Assembly: GCA_964348745.1 (NCBI GenBank)
Contig: CAYGDT010000011.1
Span: 1 to 23,796, forward strand
Reading direction: 5' to 3'
From: CAYGDT01 sp964348745
GTDB taxonomy: Bacteria; Patescibacteriota; Gracilibacteria; Peribacterales; Peribacteraceae
DNA: 23,796 nucleotides
Shown one piece after another: positions 1 through 7,099 of the stretch. A program made the position numbers and the translations under genes. Each line of letters begins with the position of its first letter. The first letter of the stretch is position 1. Under the pieces are notes generated by a model. The model ran no database searches, was not told the DNA's origin, and saw only the letters and a program-made list of their open reading frames with translations.

Positions 1-1185
1 ATTCTGCTTCAGCTCTACGCGGTCGTGCTGTCCCTCTTGCAGCACTTCAATGGTGTTCGGACCGATGAAGCAAAGTACCTGCTCGATATTCCATACCCAC
101 ATCCTCCGCTCGCGCGCGGACTCATCGGACTGCTCGATGGTTGGTGGCTCCAAGAACCATTCGTGCGTGTACTCTTCGCGACTGTGCTCGTGCAGGCAGT
201 GTGGCTCGTCGCACGTATGACTCGGGATTTGTCTCCAGAACATCGTCTGGCTCTTTGTGGACTCTGGCTCTTTTCGGGTGCGGTACTCTTTCAATCCGGA
301 TCGATCATGATGTCTACGCTGACGGCGCTGCAGGGACTGGTATTTGTTTGTATTCTTCTCTCCAAGCGTTCAAATCACCAATCACTAATCACCAATCACA
401 TAGCTTGGATTGCTCTCTTTTGGCTCCTCTCCCTCTTCACCGCTTTTCAGGCAGTACTGTACCTGCCGATCGTCATTGCAATCTTCCTGCGCGACTGTTC
501 GCACCGTATCCGGTCCGTTCTTGCTGTCGGCACCCCACTTCTACTTGTCGCACTCTATGTCGCTATCAATCCGCTTACCGCTGCAAGTTTCATCGCGGCG
601 GGAGGCCAAAACGTCGGTCAGCCTCTTTCGACACTACTCTCTACGGTTGCCGGTTCGTGGCTTTGGTCCGGTAGTGTTGCTCTGAGCGTCGCGGGACTGA
701 TCGGCATCGTGAAAGCAAAACAGTGGGCGCTCCTTGCGAGTTTTGTGCTGGTGTGTGCTTTTCATTTCACATCCTATCGTTCCTATTATCCCATCCTGTT
801 CCTGCCGCTGCTCGTTGGCGGCGTGGTCGCTATGCCTACGGTACTAAAACGCTCTGCGACACTGCTTGCTGTGCAGATTTCCTGTGCACTGCTTCTCTTC
901 GCCCATACGCATCTCCTCTTTTCTCAGCCCGCTTCGCGTACGGTCATGCGCGTACTCAACACCCTCCCGCACGGGCAGACTATTTTGATTGCAGGGGACT
1001 TCGGGCATGACTGGCAGTATGAGAGTACGTCGCCGGTGCTCCGTTACCGCCCGGAACTACTCTCCAAAGCAAAAGCCGTGGTGTGTCTAGATGCGTGTCC
1101 GGGCGTTGAACGCTATGGGTTTAACCAGATAGAGAATGTCGGGCAGGAAGTGTGGGTTCGTATCACAAGCTTGACAGTGCTGTAA
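1..1185 (+). CDS. Multi-pass membrane glycosyltransferase-like protein (GT39/ArnT-like), 5' truncated by window edge
   Basis: The frame is open to the first base, so the true start lies outside; an internal GTG at 25 is the first start-like codon seen. The visible product is about 394 residues, very hydrophobic, with roughly eight or more membrane segments. Near the N-terminus it has an acidic pair followed by KYL and then a YPHPPL stretch, which resembles the first periplasmic loop of dolichyl-phosphate-mannose / ArnT-type glycosyltransferases, where the acidic residues are catalytic. A role in transferring sugar from a lipid-linked donor at the outer face of the membrane is inferred. An imperfect heptamer array at 373-400 lies in frame inside the gene and encodes a hydrophilic loop of the type SNHQSLITNH between membrane helices. 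A terminator follows 17 nt after the stop. The family call is moderate; another polytopic membrane protein is possible. Confidence 0.6.
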   Translation: MLLQLYAVVLSLLQHFNGVRTDEAKYLLDIPYPHPPLARGLIGLLDGWWLQEPFVRVLFATVLVQAVWLVARMTRDLSPEHRLALCGLWLFSGAVLFQSGSIMMSTLTALQGLVFVCILLSKRSNHQSLITNHIAWIALFWLLSLFTAFQAVLYLPIVIAIFLRDCSHRIRSVLAVGTPLLLVALYVAINPLTAASFIAAGGQNVGQPLSTLLSTVAGSWLWSGSVALSVAGLIGIVKAKQWALLASFVLVCAFHFTSYRSYYPILFLPLLVGGVVAMPTVLKRSATLLAVQISCALLLFAHTHLLFSQPASRTVMRVLNTLPHGQTILIAGDFGHDWQYESTSPVLRYRPELLSKAKAVVCLDACPGVERYGFNQIENVGQEVWVRITSLTVL

Positions 1186-1201
1186 TGCCTCTGGGCATTT
1201 G

Positions 1202-1225
1202 AACCCCGATTCCTTCGGGGTTTTT
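1202..1225 (+). terminator. Intrinsic terminator of the membrane glycosyltransferase gene
   Basis: An 8-bp stem AACCCCGA / TCGGGGTT with a 5-nt loop is followed by a run of T. It lies 17 nt after the stop codon. A terminator for the minus-strand RNA faces it at 1268-1301, so the two transcription units end back to back. Confidence 0.85.
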
Positions 1226-1265
1226 GTTATAATGTCCAAGGCTTCCTGATAAGTATTCATCTGAT

Positions 1266-1434
1266 CATAAAAATTGCCGGGGACCCTTGCGAGCCCCCAG
1301 CTTTTCCATGAGCGAACTACATCGCTCTTGGGGGCAGAGGGGGGATTCAAACCCCAATCTCCCAAGCTTAGCCTAGTACCTTTGTGGCTAATCTTGGGTG
1401 GTTTCCTCAACTCAACCTCGCCTCCGCCATGGCA
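1266..1434 (-). ncRNA. Candidate structured RNA with tRNA-like fold and extended anticodon-like arm (type unknown)
   Basis: No credible gene lies here on either strand. Read on the minus strand, the bases fold into nested helices in tRNA order: an 8-bp acceptor-like stem (1428-1421 with 1340-1333, one G-U pair), a 4-bp D-like arm with 10-nt loop (1417-1414 with 1403-1400), a 13-step arm (1398-1386 with 1373-1361, one A-G mismatch) with a 12-nt loop, a 5-nt variable stretch, and a 4-bp T-like arm with a 7-nt loop TTTGAAT directly stacked on the acceptor strand. No CCA follows; a 6-bp hairpin (1327-1322 with 1315-1310) and a terminator do. It is not a normal tRNA: the third arm is too long, and T-loop C56 is T. 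tmRNA, SRP RNA and RNase P signatures were looked for and not seen. Ends are inferred from the promoter and terminator. Confidence 0.5.
1268..1301 (-). terminator. Intrinsic terminator of the minus-strand structured RNA
   Basis: On the minus strand a 7-bp stem GCTGGGG / CCCCGGC (1301-1295 with 1282-1276, one G-U pair) with a 12-nt loop is followed by AATTTTTA. The GGGGGC part could pair instead with GCCCCC at 1335-1330, which would break both this terminator and the acceptor-like stem, so two alternative folds exist. Confidence 0.7.
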
Positions 1435-1441
1435 TGTGTAC

Positions 1442-1469
1442 TGTATACTATCACAAGATGATCCTACAA
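1442..1469 (-). promoter_or_regulatory. Candidate promoter of the structured RNA
   Basis: On the minus strand TTGTAG (1469-1464) and TATACA (1447-1442) are separated by 16 nt. A start about 7 nt further on falls near 1434, just before the first helix at 1428. Both hexamers match the sigma70 consensus at four or more positions. Confidence 0.5.
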
Positions 1470-1505
1470 TATTAAATGGATTTGTCGATAATTTTCTTAG
1501 ACTTT

Positions 1506-1560
1506 TTAGGCTCTGTACTGCTTGCTATACCATTCCCTTAATACTTAATACCTAATACTA
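1506..1560. repeat. Intergenic repeat copy 1 with TTAATAC heptamers
   Basis: This stretch reappears with substitutions at 2322-2386: both begin with AGGCTCTGTA, continue with a variable TGC..CTA part and CCATTCCC, and end in TTAATAC-type heptamers (three units at 1538-1558). The last heptamer base forms part of the stop codon of the methyltransferase on the minus strand. The pair of copies flanks that gene. Confidence 0.75.
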
Positions 1561-2268
1561 AACCTCTCTTTTCTTTACAATAACCGCCAAGCTATTCCCG
1601 AGCCCAAACACCAAAGTCCCGGCGGGGAGCACTGTTGTCTGCAGAACGGTGAAATGCTTTTTGATCGACTCAATCATTTTTCGGCAGCTAAAGCCGATAT
1701 GTGAATAGATATAGTTACAATTGCTTAAATTCTCTTGAGGTTCCCTTTCTACCTGCAAGCTAAGCATGGAGCGGACTGTCCTGCCTATGGATGCGTATTT
1801 GTCTCTCTTCGTCAGCAAGCGGTACGAATTTTTTGCCAATGCAGCGAAGCCGTGTTCAACAGGGAACGTAAACAGGCATTGCCCGTTTTCTTTCAATACT
1901 TTCTTGATATTCAAAAACAGTGCCTCCAGTTCTTTCGGTGGGAGATGCTCAATCGTTTCGAGGCACGCAATTCTATCAAAACTTCCCGTAATCGCATCAA
2001 AATCACAGGTAATGGTGACATGTTCATGGGCGAGCTTCCTCTGTGCTTGGACGAACAACTCCTGCGCAGGGTCGTATCCTACGACTTCCACATGGGGAAA
2101 ATGACGGCTGATCTGCAATGATAATTCACCATCTCCACAGCCATAGTCCAAAAACCTTTGACCATCATGCAAATCAAGCAATCGAAAGGAAGCTGCAAAT
2201 CTCTGTTTGTGCAGCCAGCGTTTCAAGGGGTTCTTGCTACCAATTGTGTGTTGTTCGTAGTCTGTCAT
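1558..2268 (-). CDS. Class I SAM-dependent methyltransferase
   Basis: The 236-residue product has a Rossmann-type methyltransferase core. Motif I, FLDYGCGDGELS, is at residues 39-50 and binds SAM; an acidic residue ends strand 2 (VVGYDPA); CLETIEHL near residue 103 matches the post-motif region of the UbiG / Methyltransf_11-23 group. The substrate cannot be read from the sequence. The C-terminal half has hydrophobic stretches but no clear membrane segment. The ATG at 2268 is preceded by a weak AAGAGAA and, 15 nt away, by TACGAT. It sits between two copies of an intergenic repeat, like a cassette, and next to nucleotide-sugar genes, so a role in modifying a surface glycan or lipid is possible but only inferred. 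Confidence 0.8.
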   Translation of the reverse strand: MTDYEQHTIGSKNPLKRWLHKQRFAASFRLLDLHDGQRFLDYGCGDGELSLQISRHFPHVEVVGYDPAQELFVQAQRKLAHEHVTITCDFDAITGSFDRIACLETIEHLPPKELEALFLNIKKVLKENGQCLFTFPVEHGFAALAKNSYRLLTKRDKYASIGRTVRSMLSLQVEREPQENLSNCNYIYSHIGFSCRKMIESIKKHFTVLQTTVLPAGTLVFGLGNSLAVIVKKREV

Positions 2269-2347
2269 ATTCGATTCTCTTGCATCGTAGCTGAAGAACC
2301 ACTGAAGGGGAAACTGTACATCAAGAGGCTCTGTATTGCCTTCTACG

Positions 2348-2435
2348 CCATTCCCTTAATACTTAATACTTAATTCGTAATGCTAAACCCCGTAATACTC
2401 GCGGTACCAAGTCACAAATTTAGGAACTCCTTCTG
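2348..2435. repeat. 88-bp direct repeat, left copy
   Basis: This segment is nearly identical to 7100-7187, exactly 4752 bp away in the same orientation, with only a handful of substitutions. It contains CCATTCCC, four TTAATAC-type heptamers (2356-2383) and the last codons of a UDP-sugar epimerase gene. Together the two copies bracket the MFS and restriction-modification genes. Confidence 0.9.
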
Positions 2436-2445
2436 CGACAGAATC
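2383..2445 (-). pseudogene. 3' remnant of a UDP-sugar epimerase gene
   Basis: Read on the minus strand from 2445 down to a TAG stop at 2383-2385, the frame encodes ...SVAEGVPKFVTWYREYYGV. The intact epimerase at 7135 ends in ITEGVPKFVTWYREYYGV at the equivalent place. The residues before SVAEG differ and the frame has no start, so this is the tail of a lost paralogue or an incoming copy. It ends within about 25 bp of the MFS start, whose -10 element lies just beyond it. Confidence 0.8.
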
Positions 2446-2468
2446 AAATTCTTCGCTAATATTGGAAC

Positions 2469-3644
2469 ATGGACAGACTTATGAAACGAAACATCATATT
2501 GCTCCAATGCTTCCGTGTCGTAAGAAACTTTGCGCTGTTTGTTCCAATTATCGTTCCCTTCTATCAGGAAAATGGTTTGAGTCAGACTCAGATTTACATA
2601 CTGCAATCACTCTTTGCTATCACTATCGTTTTGTTAGAGGTGCCGAGTGGGTATTTTGCCGATGTCTTCGGGAGAAAGCTGAGTATTGTCCTTGGTGCGA
2701 TTTTATCAACGTCGGGCTTTGTTCTCTATAGCACATCTTACGGTTTCTTCCCTCTGCTTTTGGCGGAGTTTGTGCTTGGCATTGGTTATACTTTTATCTC
2801 TGGCGCAGATTCAGCGTTGGCATATGACAGCTTTGCTGCTGAAGGTAATGAAAAAGGTTATTTACGCTTTGAGTCCCATGGCAATGGCTTCATGGGAATG
2901 AGTGAGGCTACTGCAAGTATCATTGGAGGATTTTTGGCCGTCATCAGTTTGCGCACTCCGCTTGTCGCTCAGGCAACCGTCTATGGCCTTACTATTCCTC
3001 TGACTCTGCTACTTACCGAACCAAAGCGCATAAAAAGCGCCACAGAACATACTTGGAGGAACGTACTACGCATTGTGAAATACGCACTGCATGGTCACCA
3101 AGAAATAAAGTGGCTGATACTCTACGGAGCGATCATGGCCACACTTACTCATACAATGGTGTGGCTCACGCAACCCTACTATCAGCTTGTTGGAGTACCC
3201 ATCGCTTGGTTTGGAGTTCTGTGGGCGGTGCAACTCTTTATCATGGCATTGTTTTCACACAATGCAGACAAATATGAGAAGTGGCTTGGGAAGAAATGGG
3301 CATTGATATCTTTTCCTATCATTGGATGTGCTTCGTACGTGATCTTAGGTCTCGCACCTTCACTTGCCGTCCTTCCAGTACTTCTCGGCTTCTATTTTGT
3401 GCGCGGTGTGCACATGCCTATCCTTCAGCACTATGTGAACTCTGTTCTGGGGTCCGACATCCGTGCAACGGTTCTCTCTGTGAAGAACTTAGTGCAGAAG
3501 CTGATCTATTGTCTGTTTGGACCATTGATTGGAGTTATTACAGATGCCTATTCATTGCAAACAGCACTACTCTTCTCCGCAGCACTTTATGGTTTCCTCA
3601 GCCTAATAGTGATTATAAATATGAGGAGACTGAAGATAATGTGA
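2469..3644 (+). CDS. Major facilitator superfamily transporter
   Basis: The 391-residue product is hydrophobic throughout, with about twelve membrane segments as expected for MFS. The loop after helix 2 has GYFADVFGRK (residues 61-70), the MFS motif A (G-x-x-x-D-x-x-G-R-K), which gates conformational change. The substrate is unknown; drug or metabolite efflux is common in this group. The ATG at 2469 follows TAATAT (2457-2462) by 6 nt with no Shine-Dalgarno, as elsewhere here; a second ATG at 2481 is possible. The gene is the first of the insert between the 88-bp direct repeats, directly beside the epimerase remnant. The stop is TGA at 3642-3644. Confidence 0.85.
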   Translation: MDRLMKRNIILLQCFRVVRNFALFVPIIVPFYQENGLSQTQIYILQSLFAITIVLLEVPSGYFADVFGRKLSIVLGAILSTSGFVLYSTSYGFFPLLLAEFVLGIGYTFISGADSALAYDSFAAEGNEKGYLRFESHGNGFMGMSEATASIIGGFLAVISLRTPLVAQATVYGLTIPLTLLLTEPKRIKSATEHTWRNVLRIVKYALHGHQEIKWLILYGAIMATLTHTMVWLTQPYYQLVGVPIAWFGVLWAVQLFIMALFSHNADKYEKWLGKKWALISFPIIGCASYVILGLAPSLAVLPVLLGFYFVRGVHMPILQHYVNSVLGSDIRATVLSVKNLVQKLIYCLFGPLIGVITDAYSLQTALLFSAALYGFLSLIVIINMRRLKIM

Positions 3645-3712
3645 AAGGATTTATCTTTCAATAAGCTCTCGGGATTGATTGGGGGGACTTTCCTATTCAG
3701 GATCAGGATGTA

Positions 3713-4045
3713 ATGCACATAACTACAAAGTTCGCAGAACTCAAATTCTCACTGGGTTGCATCACAATGATCCTAAGCAGCCAAGTTGAAGAAACCAAAG
3801 AATGACCTGATCCATCTAATGATGGACCAGTCAATGAGTTGTTGGGATGGGCTTCTAACTTCATTGATCAAGAATCATACAACCTAGCCTGTAAGGCATT
3901 AGACAATAATGCAAAATTTGCGCATGCATTTTTTGCTTGCAAACCTTCAAAAAGTGATCAATCATACACCCATGAAGCAACCAACAAACTATCAGGCAGA
4001 TTTGGAGGTAAGAATTGGGAAAATTTACGATCATCTTTACGGTAA
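3713..4045 (+). pseudogene. Possible decayed small ORF with in-frame TGA, overlapping the methylase start
   Basis: The 327 bases between the MFS gene and the methylase start hold no clear gene. One frame is suggestive: an ATG at 3713 opens 30 codons to a TGA at 3803-3805, and the same frame then stays open to 4045 with protein-like composition (for example NELLGWASNFIDQESYNLA). No family was recognised. It may be a degraded gene, a truncated antitoxin-like protein or chance. The second part overlaps the methylase by about 70 nt in another frame. Confidence 0.25.
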
Positions 4046-6032
4046 TGCCGAAACAAAAACGCCTCATGGGATTTGTAAAGAAGTCGGGAAGATTCTTCAT
4101 GTGGGAATTTTCTTGGAGGAAGTTCATAAAAAAATTCCTGGTTTTAATTTTTCTGAAAAACTGCTGCCAAAATTTGATGAATCTGGTGTTGATCAAGCAC
4201 AATTAATTGGCAAAGAAATGAAAAAAGTTTTCGAGACAATGAATAAAAATTGGCGTTTATATGAAAAAGATGAAAGTATTAATTTAAGTAATTTTGATAT
4301 TGCGTTCTCATGTCTTCAATTGGATGGAATATATATCTCCGATCCAAACAAAGATGTCTTCGGTGACACCATTGAAATCATTAGAAGCCAGTGGGCAAAA
4401 CAAATCGGAGGTCAGTTTTTCACGGACGCAAAAGTTACAAGAATGGCCATGCATCTTTTAGAATTTGATCCTCGCAATGGAGATGATTTACTCGATATTT
4501 GTTGTGGTACTGGTGGTTTCCTATTAAGCGCACTAAATCATATTAGGGAGTTACTGGAGAGAGATGCAGGTAAAGAAAAAAATATTGAGAAGGATTTAGT
4601 TAGTCTGGCGCACAAAAGTTTGCGCGGACAGGAAATTGATCCAGAGGTGATGAGCATTGCACGTGCCACTATGGAATCTAGGATTGGGAAAAATGATATT
4701 CGTATGATTCAACAAGGAGATTCATTGAAAAAAGCAACTTTTGAAAAAAATGGGATCGCATACAACGCGCATAGCTGTCTCGCTACAAATCCTCCCTTTG
4801 GAACAAAAATAACAGTTAAAGATCCCAGTATTTTGCGTGACTATGATATAGCAAGAATTGGAAATTCAGGAGGTAATGCTGCCGTTGCTCCAAGGGCTCC
4901 CGATATTTTGTTTTTAGAACAGAATCTAAAACTCTTGATACCTGGTAAAGGCAGACTTGCATTTATATCTCCTTATCAGATTCTTTCAGGACCTCAAACG
5001 AGGTTTGTTAGAGAATGGTTGTGGAAAAATGCCGAAGTTATAGCTGTGATTGATCTACCTGCAGAAACCTTTCAACCGCATACAGGCACGAAAACTTGCT
5101 TATTAGTTGTGAAGAGGAGATTGATGCCTCTACAAAATATTGAGGAGTCAGAAGACTTCAAGATTTTTATGTCAGTTCCTAAATGGATTGGACACGATCG
5201 ACGTGGAAAACCTGTATACAAAAAACATCAAGACGGTTCCCCCTCACGCGATATTCTTTCAGATATAAACGATGTCGTGGAAGCTTTTAAGGCTCATAGG
5301 AAGGGAGAAGATCCGGCTAAATGTCACAGTAATTCTTTTGTTATTTCATCCAAACAAGTCCTGGAAGATCCAATGCTGCATTTAAATGCACGATATTTTG
5401 AGCAGGACGGTCAATTGGTACAACGTAGCAAAATGAATTCATTATCAGGGTGGAAACTGCAGTCAATTGAAAATGTGGTTGAAAAAATATTCTATCCGGG
5501 GCGTTTCAAGCGGAATTATGTAGAATATTTTCCAGGTGCAATTCCTTTTCTTGGTGGTTCAAATATTACCGAGCTAGTTTCATCAAGCGATAAATGGCTG
5601 AGCCCCGATGATCCCAAGCTGGATGATCTTAGAATTCATGCTGGATGGATTCTTATTACAAGAAGCGGCTCAACAGGTATTGTTTCTTCTGTGCCACTTG
5701 CATGGGATGGTTTTGCTATGTCAGAACATGTCATTCGTATTGTGCCTAATCCGAAAAAACTTGCTCCGGAGTATCTACTCGCATTTCTTCGTACTCCCTA
5801 TTGCAAGAAAATTCTCTCACGAGGTGTTTTTGGCTCAGTTATCGATGAAATTACACCCGAGTTTGTAGGAGGAATTCAAGTACCCATTTCTACTAACAAT
5901 GATGACTTCACTCGAGTAGTCGACCAGATTAGTCTCGCCGAAAAAGCCAGAAACAATGCAATTGTCTCAATTCTTTCTTCTGTAGAAAGACTCAATAAGA
6001 GCCTACAACAGATGGAACTGGCATATACTTAA
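3972..6032 (+). CDS. N6-adenine DNA methyltransferase fused to a type I-like specificity domain (HsdM-HsdS fusion)
   Basis: The product has 686 residues from the ATG at 3972; an ATG at 3909 would add 21 residues and cannot be excluded. After an N-terminal helical region, GGQFFTDAKVTRMAMHLL is the typical HsdM lead-in. Motif I is LLDICCGTGGFL (about residues 173-184) and motif IV is NPPF (273-276), the gamma-type order of N6-adenine methylases. From about residue 485 the protein changes to a single target-recognition domain resembling HsdS: GWKLQSIENVVEK, then ILITRSGSTGIVSS and PEYLLAFLRTPYCKKIL. It should therefore choose its own site and methylate adenine. No PD-ExK nuclease domain is seen at the N-terminus, so it is not a standard type IIG enzyme. 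It converges on the nuclease gene, their stops sharing one TTAA. Base composition is clearly AT-richer than the flanking genes, a sign of transfer. Confidence 0.88.
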   Translation: MKQPTNYQADLEVRIGKIYDHLYGNAETKTPHGICKEVGKILHVGIFLEEVHKKIPGFNFSEKLLPKFDESGVDQAQLIGKEMKKVFETMNKNWRLYEKDESINLSNFDIAFSCLQLDGIYISDPNKDVFGDTIEIIRSQWAKQIGGQFFTDAKVTRMAMHLLEFDPRNGDDLLDICCGTGGFLLSALNHIRELLERDAGKEKNIEKDLVSLAHKSLRGQEIDPEVMSIARATMESRIGKNDIRMIQQGDSLKKATFEKNGIAYNAHSCLATNPPFGTKITVKDPSILRDYDIARIGNSGGNAAVAPRAPDILFLEQNLKLLIPGKGRLAFISPYQILSGPQTRFVREWLWKNAEVIAVIDLPAETFQPHTGTKTCLLVVKRRLMPLQNIEESEDFKIFMSVPKWIGHDRRGKPVYKKHQDGSPSRDILSDINDVVEAFKAHRKGEDPAKCHSNSFVISSKQVLEDPMLHLNARYFEQDGQLVQRSKMNSLSGWKLQSIENVVEKIFYPGRFKRNYVEYFPGAIPFLGGSNITELVSSSDKWLSPDDPKLDDLRIHAGWILITRSGSTGIVSSVPLAWDGFAMSEHVIRIVPNPKKLAPEYLLAFLRTPYCKKILSRGVFGSVIDEITPEFVGGIQVPISTNNDDFTRVVDQISLAEKARNNAIVSILSSVERLNKSLQQMELAYT

Positions 6033-6712
6033 GCATTATTAGCATGCTGCTGCTGTCTTTCTAGAATATCCTTCATCAGTTGCATCAATTCTTCTACTGT
6101 AAGATTCCCTTGCAGCTGGTTACTTCTTGCAAGCATGAGAAAAGAATTTTTGGGTATATGCCTTCCTCCGCGATCAAGTGGATGAAAGTGCCCAGACTGT
6201 ATGCTTCGAAAGTCCGAAAAAATATCTCTCAAGGACATTGGAATAAATTGTATGGGATCAAGATAATTGTCCGATTGGAGGGGTTGTTCCAGCAACCAAT
6301 CAAAAGAATCTTGAATAGAGTTGGGCGGTAATCGTGGCGCATCCTTCATGGAAAGTGCTTGCAAATAGTATTTAACTTCCACAAGAGTTGCCGTCACTTC
6401 ATCGGCATAAAACTTATGATTTTTAGCCATTAGCCATCTATTAATCCGATTTCCATCGGATCCATCTTGAGGTCTGCCTGGAACTCGACTTGAAGCTGCT
6501 TTCCAGGGTGCAGATCTTCTCCCCGCATCACGAAATTTAGTTGTAAGCCTTGTGATATCTCTTGGCGCGTAGCCATCTCTTGTCAGCAGTTCTTTAAAGA
6601 CAGCCGTGATTGCTCTAATCAACTCTCTTGCTTGCTTGGGTTTCAGTTCATATTGCTTTTTAGCTAGGTCATGGATGCGCGACAATTTAATTTTCAAAAG
6701 CTCGTCAGTCAT
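6029..6712 (-). CDS. Probable HNH-type restriction endonuclease partner
   Basis: The 227-residue protein was not recognised as a named family. Near the C-terminus, residues 174-203 read GHFHPLDRGG, then N189, N198 and QGN, followed by LTVEEL. This matches the beta-beta-metal pattern of HNH nucleases (H-x-P-x-x-x-G-G ... N ... N-x-x-x-G-N/K), with H175 or H177 as likely catalytic histidine. There is no CxxC zinc pair. A central Arg/Gly-rich part (residues 61-92) could contact DNA. Context fits a restriction enzyme: it follows a controller-like XRE gene with an ATGA overlap (start ATG 6712-6710, XRE stop TGA 6711-6709), so translation is probably coupled, and it converges on a sequence-specific methylase. 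The nuclease call is an inference from motif and context. Confidence 0.6.
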   Translation of the reverse strand: MTDELLKIKLSRIHDLAKKQYELKPKQARELIRAITAVFKELLTRDGYAPRDITRLTTKFRDAGRRSAPWKAASSRVPGRPQDGSDGNRINRWLMAKNHKFYADEVTATLVEVKYYLQALSMKDAPRLPPNSIQDSFDWLLEQPLQSDNYLDPIQFIPMSLRDIFSDFRSIQSGHFHPLDRGGRHIPKNSFLMLARSNQLQGNLTVEELMQLMKDILERQQQHANNA

Positions 6713-6924
6713 AAACCGATCAGTAAAGTAGATAATGGCATGTTTAATGCCTCTGATAATTTTTGTGCATTGGAGAGAGTGATATTTCGTTTTGCTCTTT
6801 CAATCATTCCCACATAAGTTCTATGAAGTCCCGCCTTTACCGCCAGCTCCTCTTGAGAAAGCTTTGCTTTCTGGCGAACTTCTTTCAATCTTTTGCCAAA
6901 TCTTTGACTGATATGTTCTGCCAC
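6709..6924 (-). CDS. XRE-family HTH regulator, controller (C) protein-like
   Basis: The 71-residue protein is almost entirely one HTH_3 domain. LSQEELAVKAGLHRTYVGMIE (residues 22-42) holds the turn and recognition helix; the length is that of type II restriction-modification C proteins, which dimerise on a palindrome upstream of their own gene and delay nuclease expression. The start is GTG at 6924-6922, because a TATACT -10 lies only 3 nt upstream, giving an essentially leaderless transcript, as known for several C genes. A GACTATAGTC palindrome lies upstream of the -35 position. It overlaps the nuclease gene by ATGA, so both form one operon. Confidence 0.85.
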   Translation of the reverse strand: MAEHISQRFGKRLKEVRQKAKLSQEELAVKAGLHRTYVGMIERAKRNITLSNAQKLSEALNMPLSTLLIGL

Positions 6925-6927
6925 AAA

Positions 6928-6971
6928 AGTATAGTAGTGTCTTGAATACTATTGTTCTACAGACTATAGTC
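6928..6971 (-). promoter_or_regulatory. Promoter and candidate C-box of the controller/nuclease operon
   Basis: On the minus strand TATACT (6933-6928) precedes the GTG start by 3 nt. The perfect palindrome GACTATAGTC (6962-6971) lies 28 bp upstream of the -10, adjoining a poor -35 (AACAAT). Known C-boxes have GACT/AGTC half-sites around a TATA-like centre, so binding by the XRE protein is likely. A weaker AGTATAG...CTAT-type repeat lies at 6928-6952. Confidence 0.6.
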
Positions 6972-7036
6972 AGTGAATTGTGAGTATTGGAATTTGAGAG
7001 ATCATTTTTCATCTTCTTAAAAGCAGAATTATTGAT

Positions 7037-7063
7037 CTAAACCCCATAATACTCCCTATACCA
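7037..7063 (-). pseudogene. Second, diverged epimerase 3' remnant
   Basis: On the minus strand these 27 bases read WYREYYGV and TAG, the exact C-terminus of the intact epimerase, but with several synonymous third-position changes. Homology stops abruptly at the Trp codon, where a dispersed repeat (7066-7100) begins. It is therefore a third epimerase tail in the window, older or from a different paralogue than that at 2383. Confidence 0.7.
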
Positions 7064-7099
7064 CTCCACCCTTCGACTATGCTCACCATGACACGCTCA

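Noticed and set aside
1087..1410. 107-codon minus-strand ORF over the terminator and structured RNA
   Set aside because: It runs through two terminators and the helices of the RNA candidate, and its residues are those expected from translating palindromes.
1333..1428. Functional tRNA-Sec or class II tRNA
   Set aside because: The acceptor length and total size looked right, but no 7-nt anticodon loop exists, the central arm is too long and no CCA follows.
3803..3805. TGA read as glycine or tryptophan (recoded code)
   Set aside because: Clear genes such as MFS and PolX end at TGA with sensible lengths and Trp is encoded by TGG throughout.
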